Shown here: positions 49,425 to 60,871 of the stretch, piece after piece | Numbering within the stretch: position 1 is the first letter of the stretch | How the letters are laid out: each line of letters begins with the position of its first letter | Source: Okapia johnstoni | Taxonomy: Eukaryota > Chordata > Mammalia > Artiodactyla > Giraffidae | Reading direction: 5' to 3' | DNA length: 64,000 nt | Assembly (NCBI GenBank): GCA_024291935.2 | Contig: CM044306.1 | Coordinates: 24,263,501-24,327,500, forward strand | Program-made: the position numbers and the translations under genes | The notes under the pieces: generated by a model | What the model was told of the DNA's origin: nothing | The model's input: the letters and a program-made list of their open reading frames with translations, nothing else | Databases searched by the model: none

Positions 49425-52297
49425 CTATGGTAGTCATTAACGTGTTCTTCCCAAATATCCTGGCCCTCAGCCTTCTGGACACGTGACTGTACTTTCTGAC
49501 TCTGCCCCTCCCCCAGTGGTTGGGGGGGCCACGACTACTTTCAGCCAGTACAGCTGAGTAGAAGTGACACGTGGAAGAGCAACGTGAGACCCTCCAGGCC
49601 TCTCCTCCCACTGTGACAGCGACCAGCAACCCTCAAAGTGAAGACTGCTATGGCTGCTATCAACCTAGGACCCTGAGTAACAAAATGACCCACAGGATAT
49701 GCACAGTGCCACGATCATTAAAATTCTTTGTATTTTATTTAACTTGAAGGAGAACATGTTTTCAAAGCCACAGAGATTTTGTGCTGTTTATTACTGCAGC
49801 ATAACCTGCGTCTCTCCTAGCTGATACAGGTGGAATCCAGAAGTGTGGTGCTGTCTCATCAAAAAACCTGAAGTATATGGTGAAGGCTAAGGAGCTAGGG
49901 AGAAGGAGGTAAGGAAAAACTTATCAGAGGCTAAAAGGATAGCAGCTCATAGTGTGCGGTGGTGAAGAGAGCTAACATGCCTTGAGAATTTATAGCTCTA
50001 GTGGGAAAATGGACCATTAAGAGATTGTGTTGGTTACTGCTGGCTGTATTTAACAAATTATTGGATGAATTCAGAAAAGAATTCATCAGTTTCCAGCAAT
50101 CTGTGGGGTCAGAAGAATCAAGTACTTAATCCAAAACTGAGAAGGTCTCTGAGCTACAAATGCTGATCAGAGTTCAGTCTTGAGGCAAGAATCAAGTCAA
50201 AGATTTGGCCTTTACAACCACTGATAAAACCTCCCAATTGATTAAGGTACTGCTGAATAAAACAGCTTTTCTAAAAAAAGACTAAAGAGGGGTTCTCTCA
50301 TCAAAATAGCCTCTTAGTCTGTTTTGCTACTAAGCATGTTGCTTTGAAATGAATTAGTTCAAATGCTATTAGTAAATAAGGAAATGATGTCAATATAACA
50401 CAAAAGTTAAGTTGGTTTATATGCACTTTTCTCTTGTTGGAAGTAACCAGGAAAAAGTTCCCAAATTTAAAAGAAAGCCTTAGCAATATATGAAAACACA
50501 AAGAAAAAAGCTAAACATCCCACTTATGTACCTTCCTTTAATGCAAGTCGTGGCTGATTCAGCTGCTTCAGGAACCATTGCATTTTCCACTTTATATCTG
50601 GTGAAGCTGAGGATATATGTTTCTCCTCCTGTGTTTAAAGAAGAAAATTTTGATCGCTGAATCATACATCACACCACAGATCAAATTTTTACTGTAATGA
50701 AATTAGCTTCTATTGTAAGTGAATGTGTTCAAGACCCCAAAGTCTCAGAGGAAGAAACAAGCATTCCAGAGACTGAGTCTGTAAAGCTTCAACCAACTGA
50801 TGCTGACTGCATATGCCAGTGGAGATTTAATATGCTATTGTTTTTATTTTAATTAGCCTTTGTTTTTATTAGTGCACTGGTTACAGTGGTCCACAGGTTT
50901 TGAGTCTGCACAATCCTATTTTTTCCCATAAGCCCCGTTTATTTTAGTGTGCAATTTTGCAGAACTCAGGAAAGCATATATGGCATTATAGCAGAAATAC
51001 CTGTACTTAAAATTAAGTCAAGAAAGAAGTATGAGACCAATAAGGCTGAGCCACACAACAAATCTTTGAAGTATGGTTAGAAAGAATTGTGGATGTGGCT
51101 AGGGCACATGGAGCTGACTAGAAACAAATAAGTAAAAAGCCAACTAAGTTTTTGAGAGTTATACTGCTAAAAGAACCGCCAGCCTACACCTGAGAGGCTG
51201 TGACTATTCAAGACTTTTTCTTTCTTTTTGGCTGCACCACGTGGCATGCAGAATTTCCCTGACCAGGGGATCAAACCCATGCCCTCCTCAGTGGAAACAG
51301 AATCTTGTCCACTGGACCAGCAGGGAAGTACTCAAGACTTCTAAACATGATCTTTGGGTTCCCAAGCATCCATGGCAGGAAGTGGATTAAAAAAGCTGTT
51401 CATCCCCTTAAGGGGAAATATTCCTCATTGTCCGTTTGGGATATAGCCAAGGAACGTAACAGGAAAAAAGGAGGAGAAGGATCAAGAAGATGAAGCCAGG
51501 GAGCAAAGAAAGAGCAGACAATCGAGTTAAGGAGCAAACTTGGGATCTCTTTAAGAACATTCCCCATCCCTGGAGGGGTCCCCTCAATGACTGCTCAGAG
51601 GGACTGCAGTATTTGCTATATGTCTCCTGTTCTTCCCCTTTTCAAATGGGAGTTTGTTTTTTTATCATCCTGCCACTAGTCACCACTTTACATTGTTTGT
51701 GAGGGCAGCCAATCTGTCAATTTTTTTCTTAAGTCTGTGGATCAAAAAGAGCAACATTTGGGCCCTAAGTAGAGACGACTATGCATCATCTCCTCACGAA
51801 CACAGGATCACGACCTTGCATCCACTCAGAGATCCTGGACTTCAAGCTTAATGCCATGAATGGATAGGAACTTAGGGTTTCCTACCTGGGGAGGAAGTGA
51901 GTATATTTTTCCTGTGTGAGAGAGTAGATCAACTAACTGGTGGCCAAAAGAATGGTGTTATTCATCAAATATTTTCAGCTGTCTGCCTGGCATAGGCATG
52001 TTATGCTTCCTGGCCCTGCCTAGTTACATGGAACCATCATGTTGTGAAATAAGCAATGTTGAGTCACTTCTGAGGTAATGAGAGACCCTCTGGACTTCAT
52101 TTCCCTCTTAGCATGATGACCAGTAGAGTATAAGAAGGTGGTTGGTGGTTCCATCAGCCTGGATCACCGAGTGACACAAGCAGAGCTCTCTTGCTGACCT
52201 ATCATGGCCACAAAGTGAGAAAAAAAATTCCTTCATTGTTTTAGTGAACCAGATTGGGACATGGTTTGTTACTGTAACACAACATAGCTAATGTAGT
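49425..52297 (+). mobile_element. Nearly complete MaLR (MLT1-type) retrotransposon
   Basis: The 5' LTR (about 49425-49833) ends in 'gtttattactgcagcataac' and 'tagctgataca'. The internal region runs to about 51890. The 3' LTR (about 51938-52297) ends in 'gtttgttactgtaacacaac' and 'atagctaatgta'. Parts of the two LTRs align with each other. Internal landmarks near the 3' end ('ttttcaaatgggagtttgtt', 'gtctgtggatcaaaaagagc', 'gaacttagggtttcctacct') match my memory of MaLR internal sequence. There is no intact open frame. A CHR SINE inserted at 51220-51330. Confidence 0.65.
51220..51330 (-). repeat. CHR-type SINE within the MaLR element
   Basis: 'ttggctgcaccacgtggcat' at the left and the reversed head 'ctggaccagcagggaagta' at the right. 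Confidence 0.85.
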
Positions 52298-52469
52298 TCT
52301 TTATGAATATATATATATATAAAACATACATCAATAGTTTCAGTCTTAAGCTAGACAGACAGAATTGCTAGGTGAAAGTTAAAAAATCAGAAAGATGATG
52401 AGATCAAGTCTCTACTTAGTAAGTTAGAAAATAAGACTTTTCCTTCTTTAAAAAAAATTAGATTTAAAG

Positions 52470-52600
52470 GGCTTTATTCTATTTTTTTGTGGGGGTGATG
52501 CTGCATGGCTTGTGGAATCTTAGCTTCCTGAGCAGGGATTGAACCTGGGCCCTGGAAGTGAAAGCACTGAATCTTAAACACTGGACACCAGGGAATACCC
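52470..52600 (-). repeat. CHR-type SINE, short
   Basis: T-rich left end, 'gaatcttagcttcctgagca', and the reversed head 'acactggacaccagggaata'. Confidence 0.85.
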
Positions 52601-52649
52601 TTCCCCTCCTTTTTTTGCTTTATTCTATTTTTAACGACGTACACATACA

Positions 52650-52825
52650 TGGGAACTTCCCTGGTGGCTGCAGTACAAGAGATACAGGTTCGATCTCTGG
52701 GTCAGGAAGATGCCCTGGAGAAAGAAATGGCAACCCACTCCAGTATTCTTGCCTGGGAAATCCCATGGACAGAGGAACGGCAGGCTACAGTCCATGGGGT
52801 TCCAAAAGAGTCGGACACAACTTAC
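52650..52825 (+). repeat. BovA2-type SINE
   Basis: 'gggaacttccctggtggctg' through 'ccagtattcttgcctgggaa' to 'aaaagagtcggacacaactt'. An internal deletion removes part of the tRNA-like head. Confidence 0.9.
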
Positions 52826-54769
52826 CTACTAAAATTAGCAACACATATATGGATTCCCATATGAAACTGAAAGTGACATCTCACTACTAATAAAATCGGG
52901 AAAGCTCATAGAAACACTAGTAAATCACACTGTTACAGTATAAGAGGCGTCTAATGGTTCACTCTGCAACACATATGGACTTTCTGCTCACATTTTACTT
53001 TCTTCATTTGATTTTGGCACCTTTTCCCTTGTCTGAGTTTTGGTGATAATCTTCCTGTATTTTCTTTCCAAAAAACTTAAAAATATCCCATAAGGGCACA
53101 ACTGAGTAACTTTTAAAAAACCAAAACCACATTAGGGAAATTAAAACCTTCCATGTTCCATTATCCAATTCTTTATGTGTAACTGAAGCTAGAGTTCTTA
53201 CTTACAGAGTAAGAGTTCTAACTTACCTATTACAAATCATCTTAACTTAGTTTTTAAGAAGACTAAGTGAATATATTGAGCTCTAAGAAACTAAAGATAG
53301 AAGAGGCAAATGAGAAATAACTTTCACTGATATTTAAAGCTGTTCTATAGTATTAAAACAACATAAGTCCATCAGTTCTTAAAGATAATTTTCTGAAGTG
53401 TCATAAAATAAATTCCAAAATAAAGTGGGTCATTCTTTAGTGTTTTGTTATAATTAATGTATATAACTTGGGGGAAAATGTGGTATGTATGTCAGGGGTA
53501 CACAAGCTGAGAAGCAGTCAGTCCTGGTACTCTGTAAGTTGGACCAGGTATCGGGAAGAAAATACAATTAAAAAAAATTAGAAAATATGACAGCATATTT
53601 ATAGATAGTAAAGTACAGCTTCCAGAATGTGCTTTTTTCAATGCCATTTTCCCCCAAGTGGACTACAAAATAAGTTTATGCAGTCCTCAAGAGTGTTTAC
53701 TTGAATTTAGTTTTAAAAGGAAAACAACTAATTTTGTTCCCTGAATTTTAAGTTAATTTCAACAAATTTAACTTCTTTTTCTACTAAAATATGTACCTGT
53801 GCATTATTCTTGCATGTTAAAAAGATTCTATTTGGGATGAGTCTTCAAGTTGAAAAGGCAACCTTGTAAGATGTATCAATCTGGTAACTCTGCTTACTCC
53901 ACTTCCTTCAGAGCTGTGGCCCCTGACCTGTTTCCAAAGCTCAAACCACTCATGTACTGCCAGACCCTGGTCCTGCTGACTGGAGAGGTTTCTAAAGCAT
54001 ACAACTACCTACAAGGCTCAGGCCAAAACTAAAACCACCAAGAAATGGAAAGGAAAAAGGAGGGAGAGATAAATATGTATCAGCAAAGTTCTTTCAAAAA
54101 ATAATCCATTAGAAAGAATGGACAAGATGAGTCTGTGATAGCAAGGGTCTGATGTTTTAGTCAAACCTTTCTTGCTTTTGCTTAAGGCTATTCATTTCTT
54201 TCTTATTGGGAAGTATGTTAGTGACACATTTATCAAATAACAACTAATCTCAAAGTCTTTACATGGTCAAGTAATTATTTAACAACTACTAACTATATGT
54301 TTAATATGAATTAAAAAAGTAGAAACCTGAAAGTTTGGAAGATAAATTGCATTCAGGTGGTAAAATCAGGAAAGTTCTGTGAAGGATAGTACATTTCAGG
54401 AAAACCTGAAAGGCAGACAGGTTTCAGACTGGCAGAAATGAAGGCAGAAGAACTCATTTCTAGCACAGGGAAATAAGAATGGGCTAACAGTGAGGTATAC
54501 TCCTGAACAAGAGACAGTATAAGTTGTTTAGTTTTACTAGAATATAGGGCTTGAGCAACAGAGAGATGGCAAGGTAGGTGAGTTATTGCCATATAGTGAC
54601 AAACCTTAAATCTTGGGCTGAAGAGTTTGTAGTTAATACAGATGACAAGATAGAGCAAAGGTTTTCCAAGAAGGAACTGATATAATTAGTCGTGTTTTAG
54701 GGGTCAAATTATATCATAACAAACAATTGTAGACCTATATTTAAGTATGTCTTTGAAGTATATATATGT
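52826..54769. other. Intronic non-coding stretch, nothing classified
   Basis: A/T-rich, with no repeat I can name with confidence. About 54330-54660 may be an old reversed L2-like fragment. No gene or exon is supported. Confidence 0.4.
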
Positions 54770-55098
54770 GCTGTGCTTAGTTGCTCAGTTGTGTCTGACT
54801 CTTTGAGACCCCATGGACTGTAGCCCGCCAGGCTCCTCTGTCCATGGGCATTCTCCAGGCAAAAATACTGGAGTAGGTTGCCATGGCCTCCTCCAGAGGA
54901 TCTTTCCAATCCAGGGATTGAACCCAGGTCTCCCACATTGCAGGTGGATTCTTTACCGTCTGAGCCACCAGTGAAGCTCAAGAATACTGGAGTGGGTAGC
55001 CCTATCTCTTCTCCAGGGGAACTTCCCAAGCCAGGAATCAAAACAGGGTCTCCTGCATTGCAGGAGGATTCTTTACCAGCTGAGCTAACCGGGAAGCC
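54770..55098 (-). repeat. BovA2-type SINE with duplicated head unit
   Basis: A complete reversed SINE (54770-54977) ends in 'ttaccgtctgagccaccagt'. A second head unit follows directly, from 'agaatactggagtgggtagc' to 'ttaccagctgagctaaccgg'. The arrangement is dimer-like. Confidence 0.88.
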
Positions 55099-55489
55099 CA
55101 ACATATACATGGTACAACAAATATACAATTAAGCAAAGCAGAATAAATTTAAAATATGTAAATAAATTGAAGTAGAAAAAACTGAAGTAGGAAAATAAGA
55201 TAATACCAGGTTTAGGATAAAAACAAAACGAAAACACAATTTTATCCTAAACCCTGTACTAGTACAGACTAAAATTTAAAGTATCCAAATGTCAACTTTA
55301 ACGAGTTCTTTACAAGAATACATTCTTTATGAGATACTTAATTCCCTACTTAGTGATTAAACTGAGTTTAAGACTCATGTTCACACTAAAATCTTTATAT
55401 ATATATATATAATACAGCAGGTTCTACTTCCAGTAGGCCTAAAATAAGTGAAATCTTACCATGTCCTGTTTTTTTCTTAAAAATAATTT
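55099..55489. other. Intronic non-coding stretch
   Basis: A/T-rich with an (AT)n run at 55395-55411. An inverted word pair near 55213 and 55245 ('ggtttaggataaaa' against 'ttttatcctaaacc') could form a small hairpin. Confidence 0.5.
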
Positions 55490-55684
55490 GTGAAAGCAGC
55501 CACTATGAAAAACAGTATGGTGATTCCTCAAATTAAATTAAAAATAGAACTACCTTCGACCTAGCAATTCCACTCCTGGGTAATTATCTGAAGAAAATGC
55601 TTATGTTCATTGTAGTATTATTTACAATAGCCAAGAAAAGGAAGCAACCCAAGGGCCCATCAATATATGAATGGATAAAGATAC

Positions 55685-55755
55685 AGTGTGTGTGCACATA
55701 TGTGCACACGTGCGTGCGCGTACACACGCATACACACACACACATATACACACAG
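55685..55755 (+). repeat. Alternating purine-pyrimidine (TG/CA/CG) run
   Basis: About 70 bases of imperfect alternating GT, CA and CG units, with a 'gtgcgtgcgcgtacacacgc' core that has Z-DNA potential. It lies within the L1 fragment. Confidence 0.85.
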
Positions 55756-55785
55756 AGGAATATTACTCAGCCATGAAAAAGAATG

Positions 55786-56001
55786 GGCTTCCCTGGTGGC
55801 TCAGTGGTGAAGAATCTACCTGCTAATGCAGGAGACGTGAGTTCAATTCCTGGGTTGGGAAGATGCTTTGGAGGAGGAAATGGTAACCCACTCCAGTATT
55901 CTTGCCTGGGGAATCCCATGGACAGAGAGGAGCCTGGCAGGTTACAGTCTATGGGGTCACAAAAGAGTTGGACATGACTTAGCAACTAAACAACAAGAAC
56001 A
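55786..56001 (+). repeat. BovA2-type SINE with 13-base target-site duplication
   Basis: The SINE is flanked by identical copies of 'atgaaaaagaatg' at 55773-55785 and 56002-56014. This shows it entered the L1 after the L1 was in place. Confidence 0.95.
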
Positions 56002-56455
56002 ATGAAAAAGAATGAGATCTCGCGATCTGCAACAGTATGGATGTATCTAGAGGGTACTATGTTAAGTAAAATAAGTCAGACAGATACTACATGACTTCAC
56101 TTATATGTGGAATCTAAAAAGAAAACAAGTGAACAAACATAACAAAACAGAAACAGAGTCACAGATACAGAAAACAAATAGGCGGTTGCCAGAGGGGTGG
56201 AGAATGGGGGGAGAAGAGAAACAGGTGAGGAAGATTAAGAGGCACAAACTATCAGTTACAAAATAAATCAATCATGAGTATGAAATGTATAGTGTAGGGA
56301 ATACAGTCAATAATTATGTAATATCTTTGTATGGTGACATATTTGTAACTAGACTTATTGTGGTGAAATTTATAGAAATACTGAATCACTATGTTGTGTA
56401 CCAGGAACTAACATAGTGTTTTAGGTCAATTATAGGTCAAAACCAAACACACACA

Positions 56456-56820
56456 CTGGCAAAAAATAGGATCAGATTTGTGGTTACCAGAGGCAGGGCA
56501 TAGGAGGAGGGGGAACTGGATAAGGTGGTCAAAAGGCATAAACTTCCAGTTATAAAATACTTAAGTAACATACAACATGATTAATATAATTAACGCTCCC
56601 ATACATTATACATGAAAGTTGCTGAGAGTAAATCCTAAGAGTTCTCATCATCAGGAAAATTTTTTCTACTTCTTTCATTTTGTGTTTATGTGCGATGATG
56701 GATATTCATTAAACTTATGGTAATCATTTTATGATGTACACATGTCAAATATTTATGCTGCACACCTTAAACTTACACAGCGTTGTGTGTCAATTACATG
56801 CCTATAAAACTGGGGGAAAA
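56456..56820 (+). repeat. Second L1 3' end
   Basis: 'tttgtggttaccagaggcag', 'ttatgatgtacacatgtcaa' and 'gctgcacaccttaaacttac' are typical of L1 3' ends. It repeats the phase of the preceding fragment and is therefore probably a separate insertion or a rearranged copy. Confidence 0.75.
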
Positions 56821-56834
56821 CATCTTAAGAAACC

Positions 56835-56907
56835 TTTCAGTATACAGTTTCAGTATACAGTAAACCTTTCCGTATACAGAATACTGAACCTTTCAGTATT
56901 CAGTATA
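56835..56907 (+). repeat. Degenerate tandem repeat of a CAGTATACAG-like word
   Basis: About six close variants of 'cagtatacag', most joined by 'aacctttc' or 'tt'. They sit against the end of the MER2-like element, whose terminal bases look similar. Confidence 0.7.
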
Positions 56908-57509
56908 CAGTATACCCCTATCCAGCGGTTCCACATCCACAGATTCGACCAACCTCACATTGAAAATAAACATATTTGAAGGCGAGGGTGGGAAGATTTG
57001 AGAGAATAGCATTGAAACATGTATATTACCATATGTGAAACAGATTGCCAGCCCAGGTTCAATGCATGAGACAGGGCGCTCAGGGCCTGCGCACTGGGAT
57101 GACCCTGAGCGATGGGATGGGGAGGGAGGTGGGAGAGGGGTTCAGGATTGGGGATGCATGTATACCCATGGCTGATTCATGTCAATGTATGGCAAAAACC
57201 ACTACAATATTGTAATTAGCCTCCAATTAAAATAAATAAATTAATTTTAAAAAAAGAAAAAAAATATTATTTTAATTGCAGAAAGCTCCAAAAAGCAAAA
57301 CTTGAACTTGCAGCACCCAGGCAACTATTACACAGCCTTTACACTGTGTATGCCTAGTACAAGTAATACAAGTACTTAGAGATACCTACAGGAGGATGTG
57401 CACAGGTTATATAAATACTATATACCATTATATACAAGGAAGCATCCTTGGATTTTGGTATCATGGGAGTTCTGGAATCAATCCCTCATGGATACTGAAG
57501 GATGACTTT
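56908..57509. mobile_element. MER2-like Tigger DNA transposon, split by an L1 tail
   Basis: The left part has 'ggttccacatccacagattc' and 'gaccaacctcacattgaaaa'. The right part resumes at 'attgcagaaagctccaaaaa' and ends 'ccctcatggatactgaagga', 'tgacttta'. The order matches MER2. An L1 tail (56980-57266) interrupts it. Confidence 0.7.
56980..57266 (+). repeat. Ruminant L1 3' tail inserted in MER2
   Basis: 'aacatgtatattaccatatg', 'ccagcccaggttcaatgcat', 'gattcatgtcaatgtatggc' and a terminal 'ccaattaaaataaataaatt'. 5'-truncated. Confidence 0.8.
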
Positions 57510-58893
57510 ACCTTGTCGTGTACACCAGAGGTCTGAACTACTTAAGATGATAAACTGCTACAAATTTTAATTAGTAAGAATCATTTAGACCCCTCTGTTC
57601 TTGTTCTTTTATATAAAACAAAGCCATATTATTATGGTAAAGAATGCATGATCAAACAGGCTTAATGAAGAGACTGATAACTAGGGTTCAATTTCAACCT
57701 AAATTTTGGTATTGTCAATCCTTAAATTTTACTAATCTATGTCTCAATCTGCCAATCTGAAAGATGTGAGCTAAGCAAACAAACTGCAAAACTTGGTAAA
57801 TTCTACTCTCTGATCTATGAAACATATACGGTAGTGGAGGTAATTGTACACATTTATATGATACTTTACATATTATATAAAGCACATTTATCATACATTT
57901 GTTAAACATTAACTAAGTGCCTACTTTCTAAAGGTGCTCACAAAATTGATCTGGATTACACTAGAAAAGCTACCAACACCAACACATAAAAGGCAACTTT
58001 ACAACAAACAAAACCCCAAATGATATATATCACTGGACCATATTTCAGATAAACGTCATAAAGTATTCTCAGATGCCTATATTTTATATAGTTGAAAAAT
58101 GTAACTAATTTTAATGCTGTCTTATCTAACAAAATTTAATGTGTGAAATTATTATTTTTTAAGCAGTGCATTTAATCCATTAACTGTAAGAGATGAAATT
58201 GAGAAATGCCTGTCACCTCCAATTTTAAACAAACCTTCTGTAAAAATAAAATTTCACTGTGGTTTCTTATATGTGCATTTAAATGAGACTGTCACTGTGT
58301 TCCTTGGTAATATGCAAGTGAGGCTAGCAGAAGAGGACAAGGGAGAGGTACTCCTCCTAGGTACTACCTGATTACCTTCAAGCATCAACAGTCTCCACAT
58401 TTCCATATAAGACAATAAAAACGAAAGTGCATTACTCATCACATAGTCAGCTTAAGCAACCTTAACTTTCATCAATAACTCCCTAGGGTCAAAGAAACCA
58501 AACACTAAGTAGGCTACACTGCAGGACCTGGGTGATCACAATATATTTTCACAACATCTTTCTCATTATTCAGTTTAATTCATAAATGCTGTCTACAGAC
58601 AGGAGAATATAATTTAACAATGGAGTTATTTTTGAAAGAAGAGTAAGAGTTTTGTATCACTGTTATCTTTCCCAATAAAATCAAAGTCCTAGACACATGA
58701 ACACTTTCAGTGCCATTAAAAACAATCAGAAAAAACAAAACAATCAGAAGAACATAACAACAAAATACATAATTTTAGGAATTCTCAGTCTAGCTTTGAC
58801 CAAAGATTGTTTCATGGAACAGTTATTGCATTTAATGTACCAGTCCATTTTCAAAATGGCTATCAATGTGAGTATCTTGATCATTATTAGTTG
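57510..58893. other. Intronic non-coding stretch
   Basis: A/T-rich, with no exon and no repeat I can classify. Confidence 0.4.
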
Positions 58894-60284
58894 ATATCCT
58901 TCAAGCCAGGCTTCAGCAATACATGAACCATGAGCTTTCAGATGTTCAAGCTGGTTTTAGAAAAGGCAAGAGGAACCAGAGATCAAACTGCCAACATCCG
59001 CTGGATCATCGAAAAAGCAAGAGAGTTCCAGAAAAACACATCTATTTCCGCTTTATTGACTAAGCCAAAGCCTTTGACTGTGTGGATAACAATAAACTGT
59101 GGAAAATTCTGAAAGAGATGGGAATACCAGACCACTTGACCTGCCTCTTGAGAAACCTGTATGCAGGTCAGGAAGCAACAGTTAGAACTGGACATGGAAC
59201 AACAGACTGGTTCCAAATAAGAAAAGGAGTACGTCAAGGCTGTATATTGTCACCCTGCTTATTTAACTTATATGCAGAGTACATCATGATAAACACTGGG
59301 CTGGATGAAGCACAAGCTGGAATCAAGATTGCTGGGAGAAATATCAATAACCTCAGAAATGCAGATGACACCATCCTTACGGCAGAAAGTGAAGAAGAAC
59401 TAAAGAGCCTCTTGATGAGGGATGACCTGGAGGGATAGGATGGGGAGGAAGGTGGAAGGGGGTTCTGGAGGGGGAAAACATGTACACCCATGGTGGATTC
59501 ATGTCAATGTATGGCAAAACAAGTACAATATTGTAAAGTTAAAAAAGAAAATAAATTAAAAAAAAAAGAAAGTGAAAGAGGAGAGTGAAAAAGTTGGCTT
59601 AAAGCTCAACATTCAGAAAACTAAGATCATGGCATCTGGTCCCATCACTTCATGGCAAACAGACGGGGAAACAGTGGCTGACTTTATTTCTTTGGGCTCC
59701 AAAATCACTGCAGATGGTGACTGCAGCTGTGAAATTAAAAGACGTTTACTCCTTGGAAGGAAGTTATGACCAACCTAGATAGCATATTAAAAAGCAGAGA
59801 CATCACTTTGCCAACAAAGGTCCGTCTAGTCAAAGCTATGGTTTTTCCAATAGTCATGTATGGATGTGAGAGTTGGACTATAAAGAAACTGAGTGCCCAA
59901 GAATTGATGCTTTTGAACTGTGGTGTTGGAGAAGACTCTTGAGAGTCCCTTGGACAGCAAGGAGATCCAACCAATCCATCCTAAAGGAGATCAGTCCTGG
60001 GTGTTCATTAGAAGGACTGATGTTGAAACTGAAACTCCAATATTTTGGCCACCTGATGCGAAGAGCTGACTCATTTGAAAAGACCCTGATGCTGGGAAAG
60101 ACTGAAGGCAGGAGGAGAAGGGGATGACAGAGGATGAGATGGTTGGATGGCATCACTGACTCAATGGACATGAGTTTGGGTAGGCTCCAGGAGTTGGTGA
60201 TGGACAGGGAGGCCTGGCGTGCTGCAGTTCATGGGGTCACAAAGAGTCGGACACAACTGAGCGACTGAACTGAACTGAACTGAT
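58894..60284 (+). mobile_element. Bov-B (RTE) LINE 3' part, broken
   Basis: Non-LTR retrotransposon remnant. Open frames at 59082-59438, 59572-59769 and 59873-60127 together cover part of the reverse transcriptase and the C-terminal region. Motifs include 'KGVRQGCILSPCLFNL' and an RT catalytic box changed from the usual YADD to NADD. It ends with the tail shared with BovA SINEs, 'gcgactgaactgaactgaac'. Frameshifts and the L1 insertion at 59422-59571 make it inactive. Confidence 0.95.
59422..59571 (+). repeat. L1 3' tail inserted inside Bov-B
   Basis: 'gatgacctggagggatagga', 'ggattcatgtcaatgtatgg', and a terminal A-rich run. It separates Bov-B coding sequence at the 'LLM' and 'KEESEK'-like points. 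Confidence 0.85.
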
Positions 60285-60871
60285 CCTGCCTATGAGAATG
60301 AGAAAAATTAGACTTAAAAGGCCTTGTGCATCTTACATTTCTTAAACTCCTAAAGGTAACACGTTAAGTTAGAACTGAGACCTATTTAGCAGGTACAGAT
60401 GTTCATACCATGGCTACCTATATGGAAGCCATCATGAGAAGCCTATGTGTATCTTGACTAGATCACTGTGAACTTGAATTAAAAGCTCAGTTAGAAAGTG
60501 AAAATCAAGAAATTCTCTCATTACATTCATCCATGATACTTTACAAAAATAAAAATCACAGTATTCAGATGCATGACCAACACCAGGAAATTATAAAATT
60601 TATATATTTGACCTGCATATATACCTGCTCAGTCATTCAGTCCTGCCCTACTTTTTGTGACCCCACAGACTATAGCCCACCAAGCTTCTCTGTCCATGGG
60701 ATTTTCTCAGCAAGAACATTAGAGTGGTTGCCATTTCCTCCTCCAGGGGATCTCCTGACCTAGGAATCGAACCTGAGTCTCCTGCACTAGCAGGTGGATT
60801 CTTTACCACTGAGCCACCTTGGGGTGGGATATTTGACCCACCAAAAGACAAAGGATTGTTTATGTTTTCTC
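60285..60871. other. Spacer between two Bov-B elements, with one SINE
   Basis: About 590 bases of mostly unique sequence. The SINE at 60618-60822 occupies a third of it. Confidence 0.6.
60618..60822 (-). repeat. BovA2-type SINE
   Basis: 'cagtcattcagtcctgccct' on the left and the reversed head 'ctttaccactgagccacctt' on the right. Confidence 0.9.

Larger units (their letters stand above)
55490..56455 (+). mobile_element. L1 LINE 3' end, interrupted by a SINE
   Basis: Classical L1 wording: 'gcagccactatgaaaaacag', 'caattccactcctgggtaat', 'tattactcagccatgaaaaa', then, after the SINE, 'acttcacttatatgtggaat'. It is 5'-truncated and carries no intact open frame. An alternating CA/TG/CG stretch lies at 55685-55755. 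Confidence 0.9.

Noticed and set aside
50480..50665. Minus-strand 61-codon frame as an alternative ZNF652 exon
   Set aside because: It lies in MaLR internal sequence and has no matching splice sites or similarity to ZNF652.
59082..60127. Active Bov-B reverse transcriptase
   Set aside because: Frameshifts, an L1 insertion and a NADD in place of YADD make it inactive.
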